The notes: generated from the letters alone by a model not told the origin. A stretch of DNA of 12,781 nt from Methylococcaceae bacterium (GCA_947505055.1 CANNLO010000107.1:1-12781); one strand, 5' to 3'. Shown: positions 1 through 7,521, numbered from the stretch's first letter. Numbers and translations are program-made.

Positions 1-2
1 CT

Positions 3-788
3 TGCATGTTGCCAACTACTGTTTTACCACCGGCGGAGGAAAACTTTTATTCGATGTATTTCTCACGCGGCGTAGTGCTAGAAGCGGATGTGCTGGCCAA
101 GCGGTTGCGCGAACAGGGTGATAAAGCGCCTCGTCGTTTGGTGCAGGTTTATCGTGATAATGAAGTGGGCCGTGCGGCAGCGACGCAATTGACTCAGGCA
201 CTGCGTGATTCGGGAATCAAGGTTGAGGATCATATCTTAAACGGTCAGGATAAGGCAGAGTTAAGTGCAGCACTGAAAGGTTTGTCCGGCAAGGATGGGG
301 TGATACTGTGGTTACGTCCGGTGGATTTGATCGCGGTTAATAAAGCCGCGTCAAAACAGTCTCCTGCTGTTGTTTATGTTTCCGGTTTTTTGGCGGAAGA
401 AAACTATGCGATGTTTGCCAAGTCCTGGAAGCCCCAGGTTCGTGTGGTCTATCCTTACGAGTTGGGTGATAAACATAAAGTAAATGTCGAAACCATGCAG
501 AAATGGTTAAAGGCCTGGGGTCTGCCATTGGTCAACGAAGCATTTCAGACTGAGGTCTACTTTAATTTGCTGTTTTTGACTGATCTTTCTTCGCAATTGC
601 TGGATAACCTGTATCGCGATTATTTGTTGGAGCGCGCTGAGGATATGATGAGCTGGGGTTCCAATATCTCGATTTACCCCAGTTTAAGCATGGCACCCGG
701 TCAGCGTTTTGCGTCCAAGGGCGCGTATATTGCGAAAATTGCCGCAAATGGCAAGTTGGTAGCTGATTCTGAGTGGCTGGTGCCTTAA
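3..788 (+). CDS. Type 1 periplasmic-binding-like protein, 5' partial
   Basis: This is the C-terminal part of a protein that runs off the left edge. The frame is already open at position 3 (Cys, then Met at 6), and the Met at 6 is probably internal. The visible 260 residues look like the second half of a type 1 periplasmic binding fold (Peripla_BP_6, branched-chain amino acid receptor type). They show an R-x-L-V-Q-V-Y strand followed by a G-R-A-A-A helix, then a DGVILWL strand, an AVVYVSG strand and a late GQRFASKGAYI segment. The expected role is periplasmic ligand binding, as a transporter component or a sensory receptor. No signal peptide can be judged because the N-terminus is missing. A SCO protein gene follows 184 bp downstream on the same strand. 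G+C in three sampled 60-base rows was 47-63%, higher than its neighbours. The fold assignment is reasonable; the ligand is unknown. Confidence 0.65.
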   Translation, partial: CMLPTTVLPPAEENFYSMYFSRGVVLEADVLAKRLREQGDKAPRRLVQVYRDNEVGRAAATQLTQALRDSGIKVEDHILNGQDKAELSAALKGLSGKDGVILWLRPVDLIAVNKAASKQSPAVVYVSGFLAEENYAMFAKSWKPQVRVVYPYELGDKHKVNVETMQKWLKAWGLPLVNEAFQTEVYFNLLFLTDLSSQLLDNLYRDYLLERAEDMMSWGSNISIYPSLSMAPGQRFASKGAYIAKIAANGKLVADSEWLVP

Positions 789-807
789 GTTTATTTGGCT
801 CTTTGGG

Positions 808-818
808 TGCGTTACGCA
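808..818. repeat. Short palindrome TGCGT-T-ACGCA
   Basis: Perfect 5-bp arms flank a single T, 20 bp after the stop of the first gene. The symmetry could mark an operator in the gap before the SCO gene. It is a poor terminator candidate because the hairpin would be only 4 bp with a 3-nt loop, and no T-run follows. Short palindromes like this also arise by chance. Confidence 0.25.
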
Positions 819-972
819 TTACTTATACACCCTAACAAATAGACATCGCACTTATGCATTCTAAAATATTCGTACATAAATGGTTGTATACCTGATGCTT
901 TAGGGGTTTGGGGATATAAGCAAAATATCACGCTAACGAGTTCCAATACGTGTTTCCACACCAGAGCGCGGA

Positions 973-1644
973 ATGGATAATATGTTTATTAAAAATAAAA
1001 TGCATATAAATAATATGACTGATAACAATCAAATTTTGGGGTTAATAAACCTGCGAAAAAATTCAATCCTGTCCGCTTTTATTATTGCTTGTTCATTGGT
1101 AAGACCTGTGCTCGCTGAAGAATCGTTGAATATGGAGCATAAGCCTGACGCGCCTTCCTTCACTCGTTCAACTGCAACCTATAATGTACCGGATGTTGCC
1201 GTGATTCGTCAGGATGGAAAAAAATTATCGTTTATTAAAGAATTAGATGACGGTCGGCCAGTGGTTATGAGTTTTGTTTTTGTATCGTGCTCAGCCATCT
1301 GCCCTATGCTGACTCATGTCATGTCCAAGTTACAAACTAAGTTAGACCAAGACAAGCAACAAGCTCATTTAATATCAATCTCAATTGATCCAGAAAGTGA
1401 TACGCCAGCTAAATTAACCGAATACGCAAAAAAATTCGGCGCTGATCCTGGTTGGGATTTCTATACGGGGACTAGAGCAGTTAGTCTGTCGCTACAAAAA
1501 GCCTTCAATACTTATCGTGGAGATAAAATGAATCATACGGCCGTCATTTTGATGCGTTCCAAACCAGGTCAACCCTGGTTGCGTGTTGAAGGATTTTTAA
1601 GTGCGGATGCGGTTTTCCAGGAATACAGCGCACTAAGTCGATAG
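973..1644 (+). CDS. SCO1/SenC family copper-binding thioredoxin-fold protein
   Basis: SCO proteins are membrane-anchored or secreted periplasmic proteins that bind copper and deliver it to, or reduce, the CuA site of cytochrome oxidases and other copper enzymes. The signature is intact: the CxxxCP motif at C106-S-A-I-C110-P and the distal metal-ligand His at H188 (MNHTA). The thioredoxin-fold strands VVMSFVFVSC and LISISIDPESDTP match the family. The export signal is internal to the predicted start: positive residues near 28-29, a hydrophobic run at about 31-43, and a possible signal peptidase I site after VLA (residue 48). IIAC at 37-40 also resembles a lipobox, so it may be a lipoprotein. 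The start at 973 leaves 28 residues before the signal. ATGs at 982, 1000 and 1015 are alternatives, and none has a clear Shine-Dalgarno sequence. No oxidase gene is visible in the window. Confidence 0.9.
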   Translation: MDNMFIKNKMHINNMTDNNQILGLINLRKNSILSAFIIACSLVRPVLAEESLNMEHKPDAPSFTRSTATYNVPDVAVIRQDGKKLSFIKELDDGRPVVMSFVFVSCSAICPMLTHVMSKLQTKLDQDKQQAHLISISIDPESDTPAKLTEYAKKFGADPGWDFYTGTRAVSLSLQKAFNTYRGDKMNHTAVILMRSKPGQPWLRVEGFLSADAVFQEYSALSR

Positions 1645-1663
1645 CAATAAAAATATAACAACA

Positions 1664-1683
1664 GGATGGGGATTTCCTCATCC
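1664..1683 (+). terminator. Stem-loop after the SCO gene, terminator-like
   Basis: GGATGGGG pairs with CCTCATCC (8 bp including one G-U) around an ATTT loop, starting 20 bp after the SCO stop codon. The hairpin is strong for this AT-rich gap. The T-run is not adjacent: AAATATA intervenes before TTTAATTTTT. It is therefore an imperfect rho-independent terminator, or a 3'-end-protecting hairpin. Confidence 0.5.
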
Positions 1684-1725
1684 AAATATATTTAATTTTT
1701 GTCCTTCCTGCTTTTTTCATCACAC

Positions 1726-1756
1726 TGTAACAATAAAAGAGTAATTTATTGTTACA
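1726..1756. repeat. Perfect 12-bp inverted repeat with 7-bp spacer
   Basis: TGTAACAATAAA at 1726-1737 is mirrored exactly by TTTATTGTTACA at 1745-1756, with spacer AGAGTAA. All 12 positions pair. The element lies about 190 bp before the start codon of the EAL-domain gene. The AT-rich arms and lack of a following T-run argue for a dimeric-regulator operator more than a terminator, although a hairpin RNA is possible. The cognate regulator is unknown. Confidence 0.6.
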
Positions 1757-1780
1757 TTCACAATTTTTACTTTTAATTTG

Positions 1781-1800
1781 GCTTTATTTGGCTTTATTTG
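1781..1800. repeat. Tandem decamer GCTTTATTTG, two copies
   Basis: Two exact head-to-tail copies of a 10-bp unit follow a partial copy (TTTG) at 1777-1780. The period is close to one helical turn, so the copies would face the same side of the DNA. This could be a pair of binding half-sites or simple replication slippage. Confidence 0.5.
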
Positions 1801-1854
1801 CACTTTTTTTAATTGCTTTACTTTAATAATTCAAAAGTTCTGCCATACTTAAAT

Positions 1855-1860
1855 TATAAT
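1855..1860 (+). promoter_or_regulatory. Candidate -10 hexamer TATAAT for the EAL gene
   Basis: A consensus TATAAT lies 87 bp before the ATG at 1948, within an AT-rich stretch. No good -35 hexamer is found 16-18 bp upstream, so the promoter would be weak or activator-dependent. The match could be chance in such AT-rich DNA. Confidence 0.3.
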
Positions 1861-1947
1861 CAAAGGTAGCTTTAATTTAGGTGCCTTTGTTTTCTGAAAA
1901 AGAACTAAATAAACCAAAGCCCATTACTTTCTTCTTGTGAAAATAGT

Positions 1948-3792
1948 ATGTTGCATAAAGCATTGAAAGAAAAGACTATTATCATTGCAGAGACCAATGA
2001 ATCCTCAGTCGCAAGGTTAACGACTGAATTACAGGATAAGGGGTTTTTCAATTTTGAATTTGCCGTCAATGGCGGTGAGATTTTTAAAATTGCCAGAAAA
2101 TATTACGAAACCCCCGAAAAACTTGGTTTGATAATTGTAAGTAATGAACTGCCCGGTTGTCAGGTGAATGATTTACACATATCTTTTTCTCATGTTGATG
2201 GCGGAATATTCATTCCATTGATCATATTAATCAGTGACGATTTTGCTGAGGCTGATGTCTGTGAACATCGCGAGGATGGCCAAAACTTCTTTCATTGCCT
2301 GAAGCAAAACTATAGTTCACTTGAGCTGCTGATGGCAGTTAAGTTTTTCCTTGGCTTACAAAATGAAAAATATCTTTATTATAAACAGCAAGAAAGACTT
2401 TTAACCGAATTATCTGAACGAAAGATACTGGATCAAAAACTTAAGTATCTGGTCGAACATGATGAGTTGACGGGACTAGTTAACAGAAGTGCTTTGGAAC
2501 AGCGCATCCAGTTTACCTTGAACCGTAATAGCAGTAGACACTTTTCTTTGGACAGTGCTTTATTATTTATAGATTTGGATCGGTTCAGCTTGTTTAATGA
2601 ACTGGAAGGTTTCGACGTTGGTGATCGTTTACTGACTGAAGTAATCAGTTTAATCAGAAATACGATGAATAATGTAGGCGTTTTCGCCCGTATCGACTCG
2701 GATAAGTTCGGCCTTTATCTGGATAACTGTACGATTGTTCAGGCTGACATCTGGTCAAAAAAGATTTTAGCCGCTTTAGATAACTTCAGGTTCTTAATTG
2801 GGGCGATTGCTTACAACATTACCGCCTCAATCGGAATGAGTTCTTTGAACTCCTCTAAAACAATGCTTCACCCCAGAGAACTGATTACCCAAGCTCATCA
2901 GGCTTGTTGCATGGCCAAGACCTATGGTGGAAATAAGGCCTGGAAATATGACAGTGAAGATTCAGTGGTTAGGGAAAGGCATCGTGATATTTACTGGGTT
3001 CCGATTATCCGAGACGCTTTGATCAATGATCGTTTCTTTTTAGTATTTCAGCCGATAGTCAATTTAAATAATGGGGATATTTCTCATTATGAGGTTTTAA
3101 TTCGCTTGAGAAGCCTGGATGGCAAAGTTATTGGACCTGCAGAGTTTATTCCAGCCGCCGAAAGAATGGGCTTGATACATGGAATAGATTTATGGGTCGT
3201 CGAAAATGCTATCGATTGTCTCGCTGCGCTACCTAACAGTTCGTCGCATATTTCATTGTCAATCAATTTGTCCAGCATTGCATTTCAGGATATGTCCTTA
3301 TTGCCGACAATTAAGCAGAAACTTGTCATGACTGGTATCAGAGCGGAACGGTTGACTTTTGAAATAACCGAGACGGCAGCGGTAGAAAATTATAATCAGA
3401 CCCGCTCCATGATCAATCATATTCGCGCTTTGGGTTGTCACTTTGCTTTGGATGATTTTGGTGCAGGCTTCTGCTCATTTAATTATTTAAAAACCTTCCC
3501 TGTCGATTATGTGAAAATCGACGGTCAGTTTATCTCTAATCTGGTGAGTGACGAAACCGATCAAATGCTGGTGCGATCAATGCATCAGATTGCCAATAAA
3601 ATGGGTAAAAAAACCATTGCTGAATTTGTTGAAAACACTGAAACAATAAGTCTTTTAAGGAAAATAGGTGTTAATTATGGCCAGGGATATATTTTTGGGA
3701 AGCCAAGTGAGCAGCTATTAAAGGATAATGTTTTTCAAATTGATGAAATAATGGATGCAAGGAAAATAGAAAGTCGTATAAAAGTTTTTTAA
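1948..3792 (+). CDS. Degenerate REC-GGDEF protein with intact EAL phosphodiesterase domain
   Basis: Probable cytoplasmic c-di-GMP phosphodiesterase of 614 residues. Residues about 9-135 form a receiver-like domain. The acidic pocket is reduced to E15, the phospho-acceptor position is S65 (IIVSNELPG), and K119 is kept. Residues about 165-335 are a GGDEF fold with DLD metal residues at 209-211. Its signature reads D-S-D-K-F (250-254) and no RxxD inhibitory site is present, so cyclase activity is unlikely. Residues about 350-600 are EAL with every usual catalytic residue visible: E382 (EVL), N440 (NLS), E472/E475 (EITE), D502-D503 (DDFGAG), K523 (KID), E559 and Q579 (QGY). There is no signal peptide or membrane segment. 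The first ATG is used; its ribosome binding site is weak. The gene stands alone, convergent with the kinase operon. The degenerate domains may bind ligand or regulate EAL. Confidence 0.92.
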   Translation: MLHKALKEKTIIIAETNESSVARLTTELQDKGFFNFEFAVNGGEIFKIARKYYETPEKLGLIIVSNELPGCQVNDLHISFSHVDGGIFIPLIILISDDFAEADVCEHREDGQNFFHCLKQNYSSLELLMAVKFFLGLQNEKYLYYKQQERLLTELSERKILDQKLKYLVEHDELTGLVNRSALEQRIQFTLNRNSSRHFSLDSALLFIDLDRFSLFNELEGFDVGDRLLTEVISLIRNTMNNVGVFARIDSDKFGLYLDNCTIVQADIWSKKILAALDNFRFLIGAIAYNITASIGMSSLNSSKTMLHPRELITQAHQACCMAKTYGGNKAWKYDSEDSVVRERHRDIYWVPIIRDALINDRFFLVFQPIVNLNNGDISHYEVLIRLRSLDGKVIGPAEFIPAAERMGLIHGIDLWVVENAIDCLAALPNSSSHISLSINLSSIAFQDMSLLPTIKQKLVMTGIRAERLTFEITETAAVENYNQTRSMINHIRALGCHFALDDFGAGFCSFNYLKTFPVDYVKIDGQFISNLVSDETDQMLVRSMHQIANKMGKKTIAEFVENTETISLLRKIGVNYGQGYIFGKPSEQLLKDNVFQIDEIMDARKIESRIKVF

Positions 3793-3808
3793 GATGGCAA
3801 GTGCCATC
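3793..3808 (+). terminator. Stem-loop directly after the EAL gene stop
   Basis: GATGGC pairs with GCCATC around AAGT, immediately after the TAA stop. No T-run follows on the plus strand, so intrinsic termination is doubtful. It may protect the 3' end. The remaining gap to 3952 also has a weak AT hairpin (CTTATT at 3881-3886 with AATAAG at 3893-3898) but no clear terminator for the convergent operon. Confidence 0.35.
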
Positions 3809-3952
3809 AGTTTGACGCTGTAGTTCAGCTGCTTATCCCTAAAGCATAATATCCGTTACAGCGAACAAGCTAAAAGCTTACTTATTGTTAATAATAAGAA
3901 TTCTAATTAATCTTTACTCGCTTCCAGCACTAAATAATTTCTGCCTGCCTCG

Positions 3953-4348
3953 CTATAGATCAGAAAGGTCTATTATCGATAGCAGTTCTTTCGGGCTAAA
4001 AGGTTTGGTCAGATAATAGTCCGCCCCCGATTTTTGTCCGATCTCAAAATCTTCCTGTTGACTACTGGCAGTTAACATAACGATTTTACAGTTTTGCGTA
4101 TCTTTCCAAGATTTGACCATTTCACAAATTTGAAAGCCATTTAATTCACCTGGCATCATCACATCAAGAATGACATAGTCAGGGTTTTGGTCGGTGATAA
4201 TAGGCAAGGCTTTTTCACCGCAATCGGCCTCGAATAACTCAATCCGACTGTCGGTCAAAGTTAGTCTAAGTAAGTGACGAATAAGACGATTATCGTCAAC
4301 AATCAGGATTTTTATTTTATTTGATAGTGTCTGATTGCGCATGATCAT
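3953..4348 (-). CDS. Stand-alone response regulator receiver (CheY-like)
   Basis: This 131-residue protein is one receiver domain with no output domain. The phosphorylation site is intact: acidic pair D18-D19 (ILIVDDN), phospho-acceptor D62 (YVILDVMMPG), switch residue T93 (MLTAS) and K115 (YLTKPF). It is the last gene of the minus-strand operon. Its ATG overlaps the kinase stop codon by 4 nt (ATGA), the classic translational coupling arrangement, so it is very probably the partner of that kinase. ATG at codon 3 is an equally possible start. With no DNA-binding or enzymatic domain it must act through protein contact or serve as an intermediate in a phosphorelay, for example passing phosphate to an HPt protein. 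The final target cannot be read from the sequence. Confidence 0.93.
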   Translation of the reverse strand: MIMRNQTLSNKIKILIVDDNRLIRHLLRLTLTDSRIELFEADCGEKALPIITDQNPDYVILDVMMPGELNGFQICEMVKSWKDTQNCKIVMLTASSQQEDFEIGQKSGADYYLTKPFSPKELLSIIDLSDL

Positions 4349-6654
4349 TCCATGTTTTTATTAGCTGAAACTAGTTTTAACCACAGCGTTACAGTGGTCC
4401 CAATACCTGGCTTGCTTATAATATCTATAAGTCCCTCGTGAATATCCATGATTTCTTTTACCAGAGACATGCCAAGTCCGGTTCCCGTTATATCTCCCAT
4501 GTCTTTAGCCCGCCAAAAACGAGTATAGATTTGTTTGAGATGTTCTTTGGTCATTCCTATACCATGATCCCGTATGACTATCCCTACCTCTGCCTGCTCA
4601 TTAGTCTGCCGCTCTTTAATGCTGAGTTCAATGTCACCAGTTTTAGAATATTTGTAGGCATTACTTAAAACATTAGTGATAACTTGTCTTAACTTGTCTG
4701 CGTCGACAAAAACCTGAAAATCACCTTTTAGCTTGTTACGTTTAATAATGCGTGGATCGCCAGGCATCATAAGATCATTGATCGCACGTTCGACAATATT
4801 CAATAAAGGCTGTTCTATAAAAACAAAATCCATGCCCAAGCGGGATTCAATGCGGGCAAGATCCAATAATTGATTAAGTATATTGACCAAACTGGCTGAT
4901 TGATGATAAATGGTCGATAAGATTTCCTGAGTGGTTTCTTTGTCATATTCTCTGGAGAGCAAAAGTTCGGAAAAACCAAATACGCTCGCCATAGGAGTTC
5001 TTAATTCATGTGCTGCGGTTGCAAGAAACGCACTTTTCATTTCCGCTATTTCAGTTTCGATTGTAACATCGCGAAAATAAATAACTTTTGCAATAGTTTC
5101 ATTGCTCAAGAGTCGTTCGGTTCGGTCTAATATCAATATTTTTTTCGTATGCCTCGCAAGATCTTTAGTGTTATCGGAGCGTTTTAAATTGGGAATATGA
5201 CCATTTCTCGAATCAATAACATAGATTTTTTGGTTTGCAATTGCCTTGTTTGAATAAGGCGAAGTCTGGTTACATATTTGATCGAAGCATGCATCAAAAG
5301 CTTCCTCGGTTAACCCTGTCAATTTATTCAACTTAAAGCCCGTCATGGATATAAATGCAGGGTTGATGGACTGAATAAAGCCTTGTTTCGTCACGGTAAC
5401 AATGCCATCCGGACTCATGGTAAAGATCGCTTCCAATTCCTGTTCACGGCGCTTTAGTTCGTCTTCCGTTTTTTTAAGTAAGGTGACATCAGCATGAGAA
5501 CCTAACATCCTGCAAGGTAACCCTGAATTATTGCGCACCACGGCGCCGCGATCATAAATCCAGCGCCAACTGCCGTCTTTATGTTTTAATCGATGAATAT
5601 TCTCAAAGGAGGACTTACCCTCAACGCAAGCCGTGAGATCAGCCATGGCCAACTTTAAGTCATCCGGATGAACTCGATCTTGCCAACTGGCAAAACAATT
5701 TTCAATTTCATGATTCTCATATCCCAACATGGCCTTCCAACGTGGGGATAAATAAACTGAATTGTTTGTTAAATCCCAGTCCCATATGCCGTCGGTAGTC
5801 GATGAGGCCAGCAAAGCATATCGTTCCTGACTACTATCCAAGGCCAATTCCATCGATATTTGCTCGGTCATATCCAACATGGCCCCCGTTAAAAACCATT
5901 CTTCTGCAGAAGTTGAGGCAACATTCTTTTGGGCAAGTAATGACATCCATCGGCTATCGCCTGTTGCGCATGTCAAACGAAATTGATTACGGAGGGGCGA
6001 GGCGTTTAACCCAATCGAATTTAAATACAGAATACAATTATCATGTTCTTCGCTATGAATAAAATCTACCAGGGATTTACCCAAGGTTTCAGCTTCCGAA
6101 TATCCTGTGAGTAAGGTCCAGGCCGGATTGATAAAGGTGATACTGTAATTTGTATCAGTCTGAAACAAGACTTCAGAGATGGTTTCTACAACATTCTTAA
6201 AGCGAAGTTCTTCGGAAAGCAAGGCGAGAGAAGCTATTTTATTTTCATGAATGTTAATCAGTGTGCCGGAGTAACCGCTAGTATTTTTATCGCTCTCATG
6301 AGAAATATTAATTTCAAACCACCGAGATACCTCATCTTTGCAAATCAAACACAGCTCAATTTTTGGAGAAAATGTTTCAGCAAGCGCTTTATTCAAGCAA
6401 TCAAAATCACTGTCGCTTATGAAGTTTTTGAGGGGTTTTCCAAGGCAGTCTTTAATATCGAACCCGGTATGACTTTGCCAGGCTTTGTTGAGGAAACTAA
6501 TCACAAAATGGGTGTCGAGGGTAAAAACAATTTGTGAAATATTATCCAGTAACTTGTGGTAGCGATTTTCTGAGACCGATAAGGCTTCTACTAAGCGATA
6601 CTGGATTTGAGTGTGCCGTGTATTTTCAAGTTCTTCTGAAGAATTACTCACCAC
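4345..6654 (-). CDS. Soluble four-PAS sensor histidine kinase
   Basis: Cytoplasmic sensor kinase of 769 residues with no membrane segment or signal peptide. Four PAS domains are visible at about 32-140, 150-265, 275-395 and 405-535. The third has a typical PAC end (HRLKHKDGSWRWIYDRG). HisKA follows with H549 in AAHELRTP. HATPase_c carries the N box (N665), G1 (D696-HGIG) and G2 (GTGLGM, 724-729). There is no receiver domain, so phosphate should go to a separate protein, most simply the receiver encoded just downstream. The start is GTG at 6654, or the next codon, also GTG; the first in-frame Met is far inside. The start lies 11 nt inside the upstream hydrolase gene, so the two are translationally coupled. 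PAS domains may bind haem, flavin or small ligands; which one cannot be decided here. The fourth PAS carries an unusual stretch at about 460-515. Confidence 0.95.
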   Translation of the reverse strand: MVSNSSEELENTRHTQIQYRLVEALSVSENRYHKLLDNISQIVFTLDTHFVISFLNKAWQSHTGFDIKDCLGKPLKNFISDSDFDCLNKALAETFSPKIELCLICKDEVSRWFEINISHESDKNTSGYSGTLINIHENKIASLALLSEELRFKNVVETISEVLFQTDTNYSITFINPAWTLLTGYSEAETLGKSLVDFIHSEEHDNCILYLNSIGLNASPLRNQFRLTCATGDSRWMSLLAQKNVASTSAEEWFLTGAMLDMTEQISMELALDSSQERYALLASSTTDGIWDWDLTNNSVYLSPRWKAMLGYENHEIENCFASWQDRVHPDDLKLAMADLTACVEGKSSFENIHRLKHKDGSWRWIYDRGAVVRNNSGLPCRMLGSHADVTLLKKTEDELKRREQELEAIFTMSPDGIVTVTKQGFIQSINPAFISMTGFKLNKLTGLTEEAFDACFDQICNQTSPYSNKAIANQKIYVIDSRNGHIPNLKRSDNTKDLARHTKKILILDRTERLLSNETIAKVIYFRDVTIETEIAEMKSAFLATAAHELRTPMASVFGFSELLLSREYDKETTQEILSTIYHQSASLVNILNQLLDLARIESRLGMDFVFIEQPLLNIVERAINDLMMPGDPRIIKRNKLKGDFQVFVDADKLRQVITNVLSNAYKYSKTGDIELSIKERQTNEQAEVGIVIRDHGIGMTKEHLKQIYTRFWRAKDMGDITGTGLGMSLVKEIMDIHEGLIDIISKPGIGTTVTLWLKLVSANKNME

Positions 6655-7273
6655 TTATACCCAATTTTTTCAAAAGCTCCTCTAATGTTACTACTTTAGC
6701 GTACAACGGAAAAATTTGTTGGCAGTAAAATTCCTGCTCTACTTGGGTTCTCGCTGAAGTAATATCACTAAGAATATAAACTTTAAAGCCCTTATCCGAG
6801 GCAAAGCGCCCTGTCGAATCAATGCATATTGAAGTCACCGCCCCGGCAAGGACAATGTTTTGAATGCCGGAATCAATTAAAAATTGCTCGAGGTTTGTAT
6901 CAATAAAGGCATTTAAGCCATGTTTTCCCCGCAAGTAATTAATTCTATCGCCAAATTGCTTTAACTCGTCAATAGTCTGACTACCCTTCTGACTCTTTCT
7001 GAAAGCGCCTAGCTCTTTGATGGTATTTAAAATGCCAACAGGATCTTGGTCGAGCTCTATATATTCATCAGAAAAAATGATGGGCATTGCTACAACAAGC
7101 ATTTCACTTGAATTGATTTGGTCAAGGAGGTTGACTGTATTTTTGATGGTATCGTTAATTCTCAGACTTTCTTCGACAACAGAACGTAAAATGCCGTCAC
7201 TTGAAAAATAGTCGTTCTGATAGCCAATCAGAACTAAAGCCGTATTTCGTGCATTCAAAGAAGATTTTATCAT
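6644..7273 (-). CDS. Isochorismatase-like cysteine hydrolase homologue, catalytic Asp replaced
   Basis: A 209-residue protein of the isochorismatase/nicotinamidase superfamily, cytoplasmic alpha/beta hydrolases of amide or vinyl-ether substrates using an Asp-Lys-Cys triad. The nucleophile C150 lies in the family context AGAVTSICIDSTGRFA, with the preceding cis-peptide region intact. K117 (RGKHGLNAF) matches the catalytic Lys. The first-strand Asp, usually in a VIDxQNDF motif, is Gly here: VLIGYQNDYF, G17. This may reduce or change catalysis, or the protein may have become a ligand binder. It is the first gene of the operon, and its last 11 nt overlap the start of the PAS kinase. That position suggests it supplies or reads the signal for the kinase. 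The ATG at 7273 lacks a strong ribosome binding site. Substrate is unknown. Confidence 0.88.
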   Translation of the reverse strand: MIKSSLNARNTALVLIGYQNDYFSSDGILRSVVEESLRINDTIKNTVNLLDQINSSEMLVVAMPIIFSDEYIELDQDPVGILNTIKELGAFRKSQKGSQTIDELKQFGDRINYLRGKHGLNAFIDTNLEQFLIDSGIQNIVLAGAVTSICIDSTGRFASDKGFKVYILSDITSARTQVEQEFYCQQIFPLYAKVVTLEELLKKLGISGE

Positions 7274-7391
7274 GTCAGTATGTTAAAAATTTGTAAGGAG
7301 CTTGACTGAATTTTAAGTAAGGAAATAAAAGATTCAAAGCTCTTTTTTAACAACGATAACATAATCAATAGCCACATTCTTCAAGTGTTTG

Positions 7392-7397
7392 ATTATA
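7392..7397 (-). promoter_or_regulatory. Candidate -10 hexamer for the hydrolase-kinase-receiver operon
   Basis: On the minus strand this reads TATAAT, about 120 nt before the ATG at 7273. The -35 region 17 bp upstream reads AAAGAA, a poor match, so the promoter would need an activator or be weak. The hexamer may be chance in AT-rich sequence. Confidence 0.3.
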
Positions 7398-7521
7398 GTT
7401 AATAAAGAGGATCATTCTTTTTCCATAAGTGAAAAATTCTGCAGGATTCTGACCCAGAGATTTGAATGAAATAAGTTCAAAATGGGCCTGTCAAATCAAA
7501 TAATTTCCATCTTTTAGATAT

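Larger units (their letters stand above)
1645..1947. other. Intergenic region, SCO gene to EAL gene
   Basis: This 303-bp AT-rich gap holds no convincing gene. It contains a stem-loop just after the SCO stop, a perfect 12-bp inverted repeat, a tandem 10-bp repeat and a TATAAT hexamer about 90 bp before the next start codon. All are listed separately. The density of symmetric elements suggests a regulated promoter for the downstream c-di-GMP gene. Confidence 0.6.

Noticed and set aside
1786..1802. Possible sigma-54 promoter (TTGGC ... TTGCAC) in the tandem repeat
   Set aside because: The GG and GC elements are separated by 8 nt instead of the required 10, and the pattern is a by-product of the tandem decamer.
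3881..3898. AT-only hairpin as terminator of the minus-strand operon
   Set aside because: The 6-bp stem has one G-C pair and no proper T-run on the minus strand, so it is too weak to call.
6247..6728. Plus-strand open frames opposite the PAS kinase and hydrolase genes
   Set aside because: They are antisense to well-supported coding sequence and have no recognisable motifs.
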